DNA of 64,000 bases. Origin: CAZMGG01 sp964565715 (GTDB lineage: Bacteria; Planctomycetota; UBA1135; UBA2386). The first letter of the stretch is position 1. Each line of letters starts with the position of its first letter. The position numbers and the translations under genes were made by a program. Of this stretch, positions 8,492 through 16,398 are shown piece after piece. The notes under the pieces were generated by a model. That model did no database searches. It was not told the origin of the DNA and was given only the letters and a program-made list of their open reading frames with translations. The stretch lies in contig CAZMGG010000009.1 of the NCBI GenBank assembly GCA_964565715.1, positions 16,967 through 80,966 of the forward strand. Reading direction: 5' to 3'.

Positions 8492-10528
8492 TTGAGCGGA
8501 CCCCAGAAGGAACTGCGTGGTTGGACGATCCGTGACGGCGCCGAGCTGTACCAGCTGAGCGCCTGGGGTGGCGAGAGCTTCGCGATCGACGATCGCGGCC
8601 ACCTGATCGTGCAGCCGCACGGCAAGCAGGGGCCGCGGTTCAGCCTGCCGGATCTGGTGGAGGACCTGCGCAGCCGGGGCCTGGAGCTGCCGCTGCTGCT
8701 GCGCATCTCCGACATCCTGCAGTTGCGGGTGCAGGCGCTGAGCGGGGCGTTCAAGAAGGCGATCGAAGAGTCGGGCTACAAGGGCCGCTACCGGCCGGTG
8801 TTTCCGATCAAGGTCAACCAGCAGCGCGACGTGGTGGAGGAGCTGGTCGAGTTCGGCCGGGACCTGGCGCTGGGGCTGGAGGCCGGCTCCAAGCCCGAGC
8901 TGCTGGTCGCGCTGGCGCACATGACCAACCCGGACGGGCTGGTGATCTGCAACGGCTACAAGGACACGCGTTACGTCGAGACGGCGCTGCTGGCGCAGAA
9001 GCTGGGCATCCACTGCATCATCGTGGTGGACCGGATCGACGAGCTGGACACGGTGCTGAAGGTGGCGCGCCGGCTGGACATGCGGCCGCACATCGGTCTG
9101 CGGGCCAAGCTGGCCAGCCGGGGCGCGGGCAAGTGGGTGGAGTCGGGCGGCGAGAAGTCGAAGTTCGGGCTGACCGCCGCCGTGGTGCAGGTGGTGGACC
9201 GGCTGCGCGAGCTGAACATGCTCGACTGCCTGGAGCTGCTGCACTTCCACATCGGCAGCCAGATCACCGCGATCCGCGCCATCAAGGACGCGCTGAAGGA
9301 GTCGACCCGCATCTACACCGAGCTGGTGGGGATGGGCGCCGGGCTGCGCTTCATCGACGTCGGCGGCGGCCTGGCGGTGGACTACGACGGCAGCCAGACC
9401 AACTTCCACAGCTCGGCCAACTACAGCCTGCAGGAATACGCCAACGACGTGGTGTTCGCGGTGCAGGAGGCGTGCGCCGACAAGGAGATCCCGGTGCCGG
9501 ACATCATCAGCGAGTCGGGGCGGGCGCTGACCGCGCACCACTCGATCCTGGTGTTCGACGTGCTGGGCGTCTCGAAGGTGGCGGTGGAGGTGCCGAAGGG
9601 CGCCGACAAGCACGAGGACGGCACGATCCAGCAGATGTGCCAGATCCTGAAGGACATCAGCCAGAAGAACTTCCAGGAGTGCTACCACGACGCCCTGCAG
9701 CTCAAGGAGGAGGCCACCAGCCTGTTCAACCTGGGCTACCTGGATCTGAAGGGCCGCGCCCTGGCCGAGAGCCTGTTCTGGGCGATCTGCGACAAGATCC
9801 ACGGCATCGTCCAGGCGCTGGACTACGTGCCCGACGAGCTGTCCGGGCTGCAGCGCGCCATGGCCGACACCTACTACTGCAACTTCTCGGTCTTCCAGTC
9901 GATCCCGGACCACTGGGCGGTGAAGCAGCTGTTCCCGACCATGCCGATCCACCGGCTCAACGAGCGGCCGGGCCGCAAGGCGATCCTGGTGGACCTCACC
10001 TGCGACAGCGACGGCAAGGTCGACAAGTTCATCGACCGGCGCGACGTGAAGAGCGTGCTGGAGGTGCACCAGCCGCAGCCGGGCAAGCCCTACTACCTGG
10101 CCATGTTCCTGGTGGGCGCCTACCAGGAGATCCTCGGCGACCTGCACAACCTGTTCGGCGACACCAACGCGATCCACATCTCGATGGACGAGGACCACGG
10201 CTACCGCATCGAGCGGGTGATCGAGGGTGACTCGGTGACCGAGGTGCTGAGCTACGTGCAGTACGACAAGCAGGACCTGGTGCGGCGCATCCGCAGCCGG
10301 GTCGAGACCGCCGTGCGCCAGGGTTCGATCAACGTCAAGGAGTCGGCGCTGCTGATGCGCCGCTACGAGGAAGGGCTGGCCGGCTACACCTATCTGAGCG
10401 AGCCGGAGGAGGCCGCGGCCGACGCCGCACCGGCGACGATCCCGGCCCCCGAGGCCCAGTCCCGTCCGGCGTCGGCGCCGACCCCCAACGCGCCCTCGCC
10501 GTCGGCCTCGGCGCAGCCCGCCAAGTAG
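8492..10528 (+). CDS. speA: Biosynthetic arginine decarboxylase
   Basis: A 678-residue fold-III PLP enzyme that converts arginine to agmatine, the first step of the arginine route to putrescine. The open frame runs far upstream, but a TTG at 8492 has an AGGAG Shine-Dalgarno 8 bases before it and places the conserved N-terminus (ELRGWTIRDGAELYQL) at residue 7, so it is the likely start. Lys107 in FPIKVNQQ is the PLP lysine; other signatures are the LGLEAGSKPEL, LHFHIGSQ and DVGGGLAVDYDG segments and the C-terminal ILVDLTCDSDG and FLVGAYQEILGDLHNLFG blocks. The last 40 residues are a proline/alanine-rich low-complexity tail not needed for catalysis. A NYN-domain gene follows 36 bases downstream, probably in the same transcript. 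Confidence 0.95.
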   Translation: MSGPQKELRGWTIRDGAELYQLSAWGGESFAIDDRGHLIVQPHGKQGPRFSLPDLVEDLRSRGLELPLLLRISDILQLRVQALSGAFKKAIEESGYKGRYRPVFPIKVNQQRDVVEELVEFGRDLALGLEAGSKPELLVALAHMTNPDGLVICNGYKDTRYVETALLAQKLGIHCIIVVDRIDELDTVLKVARRLDMRPHIGLRAKLASRGAGKWVESGGEKSKFGLTAAVVQVVDRLRELNMLDCLELLHFHIGSQITAIRAIKDALKESTRIYTELVGMGAGLRFIDVGGGLAVDYDGSQTNFHSSANYSLQEYANDVVFAVQEACADKEIPVPDIISESGRALTAHHSILVFDVLGVSKVAVEVPKGADKHEDGTIQQMCQILKDISQKNFQECYHDALQLKEEATSLFNLGYLDLKGRALAESLFWAICDKIHGIVQALDYVPDELSGLQRAMADTYYCNFSVFQSIPDHWAVKQLFPTMPIHRLNERPGRKAILVDLTCDSDGKVDKFIDRRDVKSVLEVHQPQPGKPYYLAMFLVGAYQEILGDLHNLFGDTNAIHISMDEDHGYRIERVIEGDSVTEVLSYVQYDKQDLVRRIRSRVETAVRQGSINVKESALLMRRYEEGLAGYTYLSEPEEAAADAAPATIPAPEAQSRPASAPTPNAPSPSASAQPAK

Positions 10529-10564
10529 GAAGCAGGATCCGCCCAGCCCGCTGGGACCACCGCG

Positions 10565-11605
10565 ATGCACGCCGCCGTCTTCGTCGACTTCGACAACCTG
10601 TTCGCGTCGATCCAGGCCGTCGCCGAGCGCCTCGGCCTGCGGCCCCGGGAGCTGAGCCTGCAGGCGCTGGAGGCCCTGAAGGTCCGGCTCGAGGCCGAGG
10701 GCGCGCCGATGGTGCTCGGCCGCTCCTACGCCGCGTTCGACGTCGGCCCCGGCCTGGAGGTGGCGCACGACCTGGCGCTGCACGGCTTCGATCCCCAGTA
10801 CGTGCTGGTCAACCACCAGGGCGGCAGTTCGGCCGACGTGCAGCTCACCGTCGACGTCTGCCGCGTGCTCTACCGCCGGCCCGACATCGACACGGTGGTG
10901 ATCGTCTCGGGCGAGCGCGACTTCATCCCGCTGGCGCGGCAGGTGCTGGAGGAGGGCAAGGGCCTGCGCATGGTGGCGGTGACCGAGAACGCCTGCGGCG
11001 ACCTCCGCATGCGGGTCGGCGGCGACCGCTTCTGGAACCTGATGGATCTGCTCACCGACGCCGGGCGCGCCGGCGCCGGCGAGGCCGTGGACGCCGCCGA
11101 GGCCGCGGCGCCGACCGGGTCGCCGCCCGAGCCCGAGGCGCCGCATGGCGTGGCCGCGGGCGAGGAGACGACCGCGGCCGAGCCGGTGGTGCCGGGCGAA
11201 CCGGAGCCGCGGCCGGTCCGGTCGGCACGGCCGGGGCGCAGCGCCCGCGTGGTCGGGCGGATCCCGGTCACCTGGGAGCGGGCCGATGTGTCCGAGGCCG
11301 AGATGGAGCGCCGGCTCGCCACCTGCCTCGACCTGGTGGTCCGGGCCCGCATCCGCCACGGCTCCCGCGAAGTGTGGCTGTCGCCCTTCCTCAAGGGGCC
11401 GATGAGCCAGCACTTCAGCAGCCTGGTCCACCCCGAACGCCGGGCCCTGATCAACGAACTGCGCGCCCGCGGCGCCATCCGGGTCGAGGAGCGCGACAAC
11501 CTCTACGCCGACCACCCCTACTCGGTGATCGTGCTGCAGGAGGAGCATCCGCTGACCCGCGCCGCCCTCGAACGCACCGCCCAGCGCGCCGACGGCGGCG
11601 CCTGA
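10565..11605 (+). CDS. NYN-domain (LabA/DUF88-like) protein
   Basis: A 346-residue protein. Residues 1-160 are a NYN/PIN-like fold: the MHAAVFVDFDNLFASI start carries the first conserved aspartates, SSADVQLTVDVCRVLY supplies the next, and VVIVSGERDFIPLARQVLEEGKGLRMVAV is the classic SGDGDF-type block (here SGERDF). Such domains are predicted metal-dependent RNases. A proline/alanine-rich linker (about 170-235) leads to a C-terminal helical, probably winged-helix domain (AEMERRLATCLDLVVRARIR, RRALINELRARGAIRVEE). The layout, a nuclease-like domain plus a nucleic-acid-binding domain, suggests RNA processing or decay. It lies directly downstream of speA and converges on the DUF2779 gene. Confidence 0.85.
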   Translation: MHAAVFVDFDNLFASIQAVAERLGLRPRELSLQALEALKVRLEAEGAPMVLGRSYAAFDVGPGLEVAHDLALHGFDPQYVLVNHQGGSSADVQLTVDVCRVLYRRPDIDTVVIVSGERDFIPLARQVLEEGKGLRMVAVTENACGDLRMRVGGDRFWNLMDLLTDAGRAGAGEAVDAAEAAAPTGSPPEPEAPHGVAAGEETTAAEPVVPGEPEPRPVRSARPGRSARVVGRIPVTWERADVSEAEMERRLATCLDLVVRARIRHGSREVWLSPFLKGPMSQHFSSLVHPERRALINELRARGAIRVEERDNLYADHPYSVIVLQEEHPLTRAALERTAQRADGGA

Positions 11606-11644
11606 ACGTCACCGACGCGGCAGGGCGCCGGCGCGGCGGCCGGG

Positions 11645-13459
11645 TCAGGCCTTCTTGCGGGGAGCCTTCTTCGGCGCCGCCTTGGTCGCCTTCTTGGCGG
11701 TCTTCTTGGTGGCCTTCTTCCCGGACTTCGCCGGGGTCGCTGCGGCCTTGGCCGCGGTCTTCGCCGGCTTGGACGCCGGCTCATCCTTGGCGGCGGCCTG
11801 CGGCGGGCTGTCGGTCTTCACCTCGGCCGCGGTCTTCGTCCTGCCTTTCTTCGGCGGCGGCGCGGCATCCGCCGCCGCCCCGGCGGTCACCGCTTCCAGT
11901 TCGCCGGACTTGCCCAGCCTGCCGATCACCTTGGGCGGCGTCGGCAGCGGGGCGCTCGGCGGCGCCACCGTGTGGCTGCCGGTCCGCGCGAAGGTGCGGA
12001 ACAGGTCCATCAGGACCCGGGCCTGCCAGGCGACCCAGGCCTGCACTTCCGCCGCCGTCTTCTCCCGGGTGGTGGCGCGGATGCGGGGTGCCAGCGCGCG
12101 CTGCAGCGCCGCGGTGGCCTGCTCGTCGTCCTGCAGCGCCAGCTCGTCGACGCTGTCGTCGTCGAGCAGCGCCCGCGCCAGTTCGGGCAGCGAGTCGGCC
12201 CGCGGCAGATCCGGGTGGAACACGCCGGCCGCCAGCACCTGCCCCAGGTCCAGGTGGCGGCGGGTCAGCACCGCGCGGGCGTTGGCCTTGTCACCGGGCA
12301 GGTCGTCGAGGAACGCGCGGGCCAGGTCGTAGGCGTCGTGGCCCATGGTCAGGATCACGCCGCCGCTGCGCACGAGGTCCGCCAGGGACTTGATGAAGCC
12401 CGGCCGCGGATCCTCGCCATCCACCTGGGTCCAGGCGTTGGTCAGCACGCGGCCGTCGGCCTTGATGGTCTGGCTGGCCCAGGCGTAGGGGATGCGCCGC
12501 CAGGGCCGCTGCCCCGGGAAGCTCGGCAGCACGTGCATGGTGCTGCACACCGCCACGCAGTGCACCGGGTAGTCGACCGCCCGCAGTTCCTCGCGCACGA
12601 ACGGTTCGACCACCGTCTCGCCGGACTGCACGGCCTGGATCGTCCGCCGCTGGCGGAAGGTCAGCTCGGGCTGCAGCGGGTCGAGCTGTTCGATCGTCTC
12701 GATTGCCTGGGTCTGCAGCGAGGCCTCCTGGGCCCGCTGCAGGTCAGGCAGCAGCCGCAGCGGCTGGTCCGGTGCGGCCTCGCCGCACTGCTCGAGGAAC
12801 GGGCAGGCGAAGGGCTGCGTGCACCAGGTCCCCATCGGCAGGTCGAGGGAGCCCTCGTCCTCGATCTGGTTCTGGAAGAAGCCGATCTGCTCCTGCACCC
12901 GCGGCAGCGCCTTGCGGACCTTCTCGGTCACGTCGGCGCTGCGGAACAGCTTCTGCACCACGTGGTCGGCGCCGGCCGGCCGCGTGTAGCGCGGCTGCAG
13001 GTAGAGCAGGTTGGCCCGCCGCACGGTGTAGCCGGCGCTCTCGGCGGCCAGCACCTGCAGGGCCAGGTCCAGCACGTAGCGCTGCTTGACCTTGGTGCCC
13101 GACTTCACCTCGAACAGGTCGATGCTGCCGTCGCCGTTGCGCAGCAGGATGTCGGTTCGCGCCTCGACGGCGTCGCCGCGGAAGGCGGCGCGGAACAGGA
13201 TCGGCGTCTTCTGTTCCAGCAGCCGCCGGGTCTCGAGCGCGGCGGCCTCCCCCTCGCCCTGCACCTCGACGCCCTTCGGGAAGGCCTGGCAGGCGAGCTG
13301 CACCAGCTCCTGCCCGGTCTCGGCCAGCAGGCGCCGTTCGTCGGACAGCTCGACGGGCTCACCCTCGCCGTGGTATTCGAGATAGAGGCGCTTGGCGCAC
13401 TGCTGACCGGCCTCGAACAACGCCTTGTCGAGCAACGGGGAAACCGGGGTCTTCTTCAA
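11645..13459 (-). CDS. DUF2779 / PD-(D/E)XK-like nuclease family protein with histone-H1-like tail
   Basis: A 604-residue protein that appears to start at TTG 13459. The N-terminal region has the family's QQCAKRLYLEYH motif and then DILLRNGDGSIDLFEVKSGT, which supplies the D and ExK of a PD-(D/E)XK nuclease. Further cysteines occur in CTQPFACPFLEQC, so together with Cys20 four cysteines resemble the iron-sulfur arrangement of Cas4/AddB nucleases. The middle region (PWRRIPYAWASQTIKADGRV onward) matches DUF2779, thought to be a second nuclease-like fold. The last 90 residues are almost only Lys, Ala, Pro and Thr (KKATKKTAKKATKAAPKKAP), like bacterial histone-H1-type tails. It converges with the NYN gene. 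A role in DNA transactions is inferred, not shown. Confidence 0.78.
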   Translation of the reverse strand: MKKTPVSPLLDKALFEAGQQCAKRLYLEYHGEGEPVELSDERRLLAETGQELVQLACQAFPKGVEVQGEGEAAALETRRLLEQKTPILFRAAFRGDAVEARTDILLRNGDGSIDLFEVKSGTKVKQRYVLDLALQVLAAESAGYTVRRANLLYLQPRYTRPAGADHVVQKLFRSADVTEKVRKALPRVQEQIGFFQNQIEDEGSLDLPMGTWCTQPFACPFLEQCGEAAPDQPLRLLPDLQRAQEASLQTQAIETIEQLDPLQPELTFRQRRTIQAVQSGETVVEPFVREELRAVDYPVHCVAVCSTMHVLPSFPGQRPWRRIPYAWASQTIKADGRVLTNAWTQVDGEDPRPGFIKSLADLVRSGGVILTMGHDAYDLARAFLDDLPGDKANARAVLTRRHLDLGQVLAAGVFHPDLPRADSLPELARALLDDDSVDELALQDDEQATAALQRALAPRIRATTREKTAAEVQAWVAWQARVLMDLFRTFARTGSHTVAPPSAPLPTPPKVIGRLGKSGELEAVTAGAAADAAPPPKKGRTKTAAEVKTDSPPQAAAKDEPASKPAKTAAKAAATPAKSGKKATKKTAKKATKAAPKKAPRKKA

Positions 13460-13542
13460 TGGATTCGGTCCGATGCGGCGCGGCTGGGCCCCGCGCGCCT
13501 CCGGAGTCTAGGCAAACGGCGGCCCCGCCGCAAAACCGCTGC

Positions 13543-14256
13543 TCAGGCCCGGCGCCGATTGCGGCGGTAGAGCCACAGGAACAACAGGCCCACCACCGCG
13601 CCGGCGGCCAGCGGCGTCCACAGCCGGTCCGACAGGGTCGGCTGGCCCCGGGCCCGCCGGGCGAAGGTCAGCGTGCCGAGCCACCGGCGGAACCGGGGCT
13701 CCCACCGGGCCCATTCGGCCTCCGGCGCCCGCAGGGAGAGGATCACCTGGCGACCGCCGGTGCCGGCGTAGAGGTCCAGGCTCGCCACCTCGGGTCCGCC
13801 ATCCGCCGGGACCGTGCGGCGCCGGCACTCGATCGCCGGATGCCGGTCCGGGCCAACCGCCGTGCGCGTCACGCCCAGCACCTCGTGCCGGTCCCCCGAC
13901 GCATCCCCCGACCGCTGCCATTCGGCCCGGATCCGCCCGGCGACGTCGGCCTCCTCGGGCCACTCCTCGGCCTGCTCCGCCACGCTCAGGTAGACCCCGG
14001 TGAAGGTCCCGTCGAGCCAGTCCTGCACCGGCCCCACCCCGTAGTACTGCCTTGGTTCGGTCCGGTGCAGATCCGCCGGCAGCAGCTCCCGCAGCCGCCG
14101 CGCCTCGTCCGGCGCCAGCTGCCGCCAGTGCGCCGGCAGCTCCAGGGCGAACGTGCCGTTCAGGTTCTGGAAGCGGGCGGTCGCCGGCTCCTGGCCCGCC
14201 ACCGCCGAGATGGCGCAGCCGAGCGCCAGCGCGCCCAGCCACCGGATGCATTGCAT
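13543..14256 (-). CDS. Membrane-anchored exported protein of unknown function
   Basis: A 237-residue protein read from ATG 14256; a longer start at 14292 would place arginine-rich residues before the signal sequence. The N-terminus (MQCIRWLGALALGCAISAVAGQ) is a signal peptide. Residues 25-195 hold mixed alpha/beta sequence with FALELPAHWRQL near the start, a pattern found in small periplasmic proteins of the PsbP/DUF type. The C-terminus has one transmembrane helix (AAGAVVGLLFLWLYR) and a basic tail RRNRRRA facing the cytoplasm. It begins 7 bases after the histidine kinase stop codon, so the two are very likely cotranscribed and perhaps functionally linked. Not recognised as a named family. 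Confidence 0.7.
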   Translation of the reverse strand: MQCIRWLGALALGCAISAVAGQEPATARFQNLNGTFALELPAHWRQLAPDEARRLRELLPADLHRTEPRQYYGVGPVQDWLDGTFTGVYLSVAEQAEEWPEEADVAGRIRAEWQRSGDASGDRHEVLGVTRTAVGPDRHPAIECRRRTVPADGGPEVASLDLYAGTGGRQVILSLRAPEAEWARWEPRFRRWLGTLTFARRARGQPTLSDRLWTPLAAGAVVGLLFLWLYRRNRRRA

Positions 14257-14263
14257 CCGCGGA

Positions 14264-15205
14264 TCATGCCGGCAGCGGCGCCGCCGTCGCAACGCCGGGC
14301 ACCGTTTCGGCCGTCCGCGGCGCCAGCGGCAGCGAGAACCAGAACACCGAGCCCTGGCCGTTCTCGCCCTCCCGGTGACCGACCTGGCCGCCCATCCGCT
14401 CGGTCAGCATCCGGCACAGGTGCAGGCCGAGCCCCGTGCTCTCGACCTCCCGGCCCTCGCCGCCGCCGCGACCGAAGCGGGTGAACAGGGCGGGCCGCCG
14501 CTCCAGCGGCACGCCGAGCCCCTGATCGGCCACCTCGAACACCGCCTGCGTGCCCTGCGCCCGCACCGACAGTTGCACCGTGCTGCCGCGCTCCGAGTAC
14601 TTCACCGCGTTGCTCAGCAGGTTGAACGCCACCTGCAGGATCCGGCTGCGGTCGCCGGTGACCCGCAGCTCCATCGGCGGCTCGACGATCGTCAGCCCGA
14701 TGCCCCGGCTCTTCGCCAGCGGCGCCATCACCTGCCGGCTGTCGTTGCACAGGTCCCGGGCCTGCAGCGGCCGCAGGTGCAGGCTGAGCCGGCCCGCCTC
14801 CACCGCCGCCAGATCCAGCATGTCGTTGGTCAGGAAGCCGAGATGCTGGGCCGCGCACGCCGCCTGGTCGAGGAACTCGGCCTGCTCCTCGGGGCTGCCC
14901 GCGTAGCCGTCGCGCAGCATCTCCACGGCGGCCCGCAGCGCCGACAGCGGCGTCCGCAGTTCGTGCACCGTGTCGGCCATCTGGTCGCGCTGCTCCTTCA
15001 TGCGCTTGCGCAGATCGACGACGTCCTGTTCGGCGAGCTCCTGCCGGCGGCCGAGCCAGCGGGCGCCCGGCCAGGCGGCCGCCAGCGCACCGCAGCCGGC
15101 GGCCGCGGCGGTCAGGGCGTCGCCGCAGCCCAGGCTGGCGGTGACGAATGCCGCGGCGGCAGCGCCGGCGCAGCCCGGTAGAAGCAGGCGAGTGAAGGTA
15201 GGCAC
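14264..15205 (-). CDS. Membrane sensor histidine kinase (orphan)
   Basis: A 313-residue kinase from a GTG start at 15205. Two short hydrophobic segments (about residues 7-27 and 29-46) form a membrane hairpin with almost no extracytoplasmic sensor. A coiled linker (QELAEQDVVDLRKRMKEQRDQ) leads to the H-box DTVHELRTPLSAL with phospho-accepting His81. The catalytic domain shows the N-box LLSNAVKYS, G1 box DQGLGVP, F-box-like LFTRFGRGGGEG and G2 box STGLGLHLC. No response regulator gene is adjacent; the downstream gene, starting 7 bases after the stop, encodes a membrane-anchored exported protein that could act as its sensor partner. The signal is unknown. Confidence 0.9.
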   Translation of the reverse strand: MPTFTRLLLPGCAGAAAAAFVTASLGCGDALTAAAAGCGALAAAWPGARWLGRRQELAEQDVVDLRKRMKEQRDQMADTVHELRTPLSALRAAVEMLRDGYAGSPEEQAEFLDQAACAAQHLGFLTNDMLDLAAVEAGRLSLHLRPLQARDLCNDSRQVMAPLAKSRGIGLTIVEPPMELRVTGDRSRILQVAFNLLSNAVKYSERGSTVQLSVRAQGTQAVFEVADQGLGVPLERRPALFTRFGRGGGEGREVESTGLGLHLCRMLTERMGGQVGHREGENGQGSVFWFSLPLAPRTAETVPGVATAAPLPA

Positions 15206-15309
15206 GGGTGGACCGACTCCGGTGATCCGAGGCGGGGATCGGTCAGGTCGGGGTCGGTCTGAAGGGCCGGCGGGCGCAGCGTCCCGGATCGGGATTGACC
15301 GGTGGCCGC

Positions 15310-16287
15310 ATGGGGCGAAGGATCGCCGCCATGGTCGTTCCGCACCGGCGGCTGCTTGCGGCCCTTCTCATCCTCATGGCCGGCTGCGGCGCCGCACCGC
15401 GCGCCGAACCCGCCGCCGGCAAGGGCCTCGAACTGGTCGTCCTCGGCATCGCCCAGGATGGCGGCGTGCCGCAGCTCGGCTGCAACCAGGCCTGCTGCGA
15501 GGCCGCCCGCCGCAGCGGTCTGCGCCTCGGCCCGGCCAGCCTCGGCGTGATCGACCACGCCACCGGCGGGCTGCTGCTCATCGAGGCCACGCCGGCGGTG
15601 GAGGAGCAGGTGGCGCTGCTGCATCGCACCGCCGGCGTCGACGACCGCGGCCGGCGGCCGATCGATGCCCTGCTGCTCACCCACGCCCACATCGGTCACT
15701 ACCTCGGGCTCGCGCACTTCGGCCGCGAGGCGGCGGCGAGCCGCGGCCTGCCGGTGCACACCGCCCCCCGCATGGCGGCGTTCCTGCGCGGGCAGGCGCC
15801 GTGGCGGCAGCTCGTCGAGCTGGGCCAGATCGAAGTGGTGGAACACGGACCCGGTGCCACGTTCGCGCCGCTGCCCGACCTCGCGGTCACCGCCATCCCG
15901 GTGCCGCACCGCGACGAGTACTCCGAGACCGTGGCCTTCCGCCTGCGCGGGCCGCGCCGCACCGTCCTGTTCGTCCCCGACGTCGATCGCTGGGACGCGC
16001 GACCGGGGCTGCTGGACGAACTGCTGGCGGGCGTCGATGTCGCCTACCTCGACGGCACCTTCTTCGACGGCAGCGAACTGCCGGATCGCAACCTCGCCGA
16101 GATCCGCCACCCGTTCGTCACCGACACGATGGCGCGGCTCGCGGCCCTGGCGCGGGCGCGGCCCGGCGCGATCCGCTTCCTGCACCTGAACCACAGCAAC
16201 CCACTGCTGCGCGAGCCCGCCCTGCGGGCGCGGCTGCTGGCGGAAGGATTCCGCGTCGCGGAAGTGGGCGAGCGGCTCGATCTGTGA
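15310..16287 (+). CDS. MBL-fold (PqqB-like) metallo-hydrolase lipoprotein
   Basis: A 325-residue protein. Starts at 15310 or 15331 are both possible; each leads into a lipoprotein signal with lipobox LMAGC. The mature part is a metallo-beta-lactamase fold related to PqqB: LVVLGIAQDGGVPQLGC with a cysteine cluster (GCNQACC), the metal motif THAHIGHYLGL with His125, His127 and His130, then VPHRDEYSETVAFRL and FVPDVDRWD for the remaining ligands, and LHLNHSNPLL near the C-terminus. The aspartate of the usual HxHxDH is replaced by Ile, as in PqqB-like proteins. No other PQQ biosynthesis gene is in the window, so a hydrolase of unknown substrate acting outside the cytoplasm is more likely than PQQ synthesis. 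Confidence 0.82.
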   Translation: MGRRIAAMVVPHRRLLAALLILMAGCGAAPRAEPAAGKGLELVVLGIAQDGGVPQLGCNQACCEAARRSGLRLGPASLGVIDHATGGLLLIEATPAVEEQVALLHRTAGVDDRGRRPIDALLLTHAHIGHYLGLAHFGREAAASRGLPVHTAPRMAAFLRGQAPWRQLVELGQIEVVEHGPGATFAPLPDLAVTAIPVPHRDEYSETVAFRLRGPRRTVLFVPDVDRWDARPGLLDELLAGVDVAYLDGTFFDGSELPDRNLAEIRHPFVTDTMARLAALARARPGAIRFLHLNHSNPLLREPALRARLLAEGFRVAEVGERLDL

Positions 16288-16398
16288 CGTAACAGTCTGT
16301 CAATAAGCGCCTTACGAACAGAGGTTGGCGCCGGAGCCGGCCCTGGGCCACCGCCGCCGGCCTTGAGGCCGGACCGCCGGCGCAGGATCGTGTGCCGC

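Noticed and set aside
15310..16287. Annotation of the MBL-fold gene as pqqB proper
   Set aside because: It is a lipoprotein, and no pqqA, pqqC, pqqD or pqqE is in the window; only family-level similarity is supported.
16288..16322. Overlapping inverted repeats (CGTAA/TTACG and TCTGT/ACAGA) after the MBL gene
   Set aside because: The two pairings exclude each other, stems are 5 bp with long loops, and no T-run follows. Not listed as a terminator.
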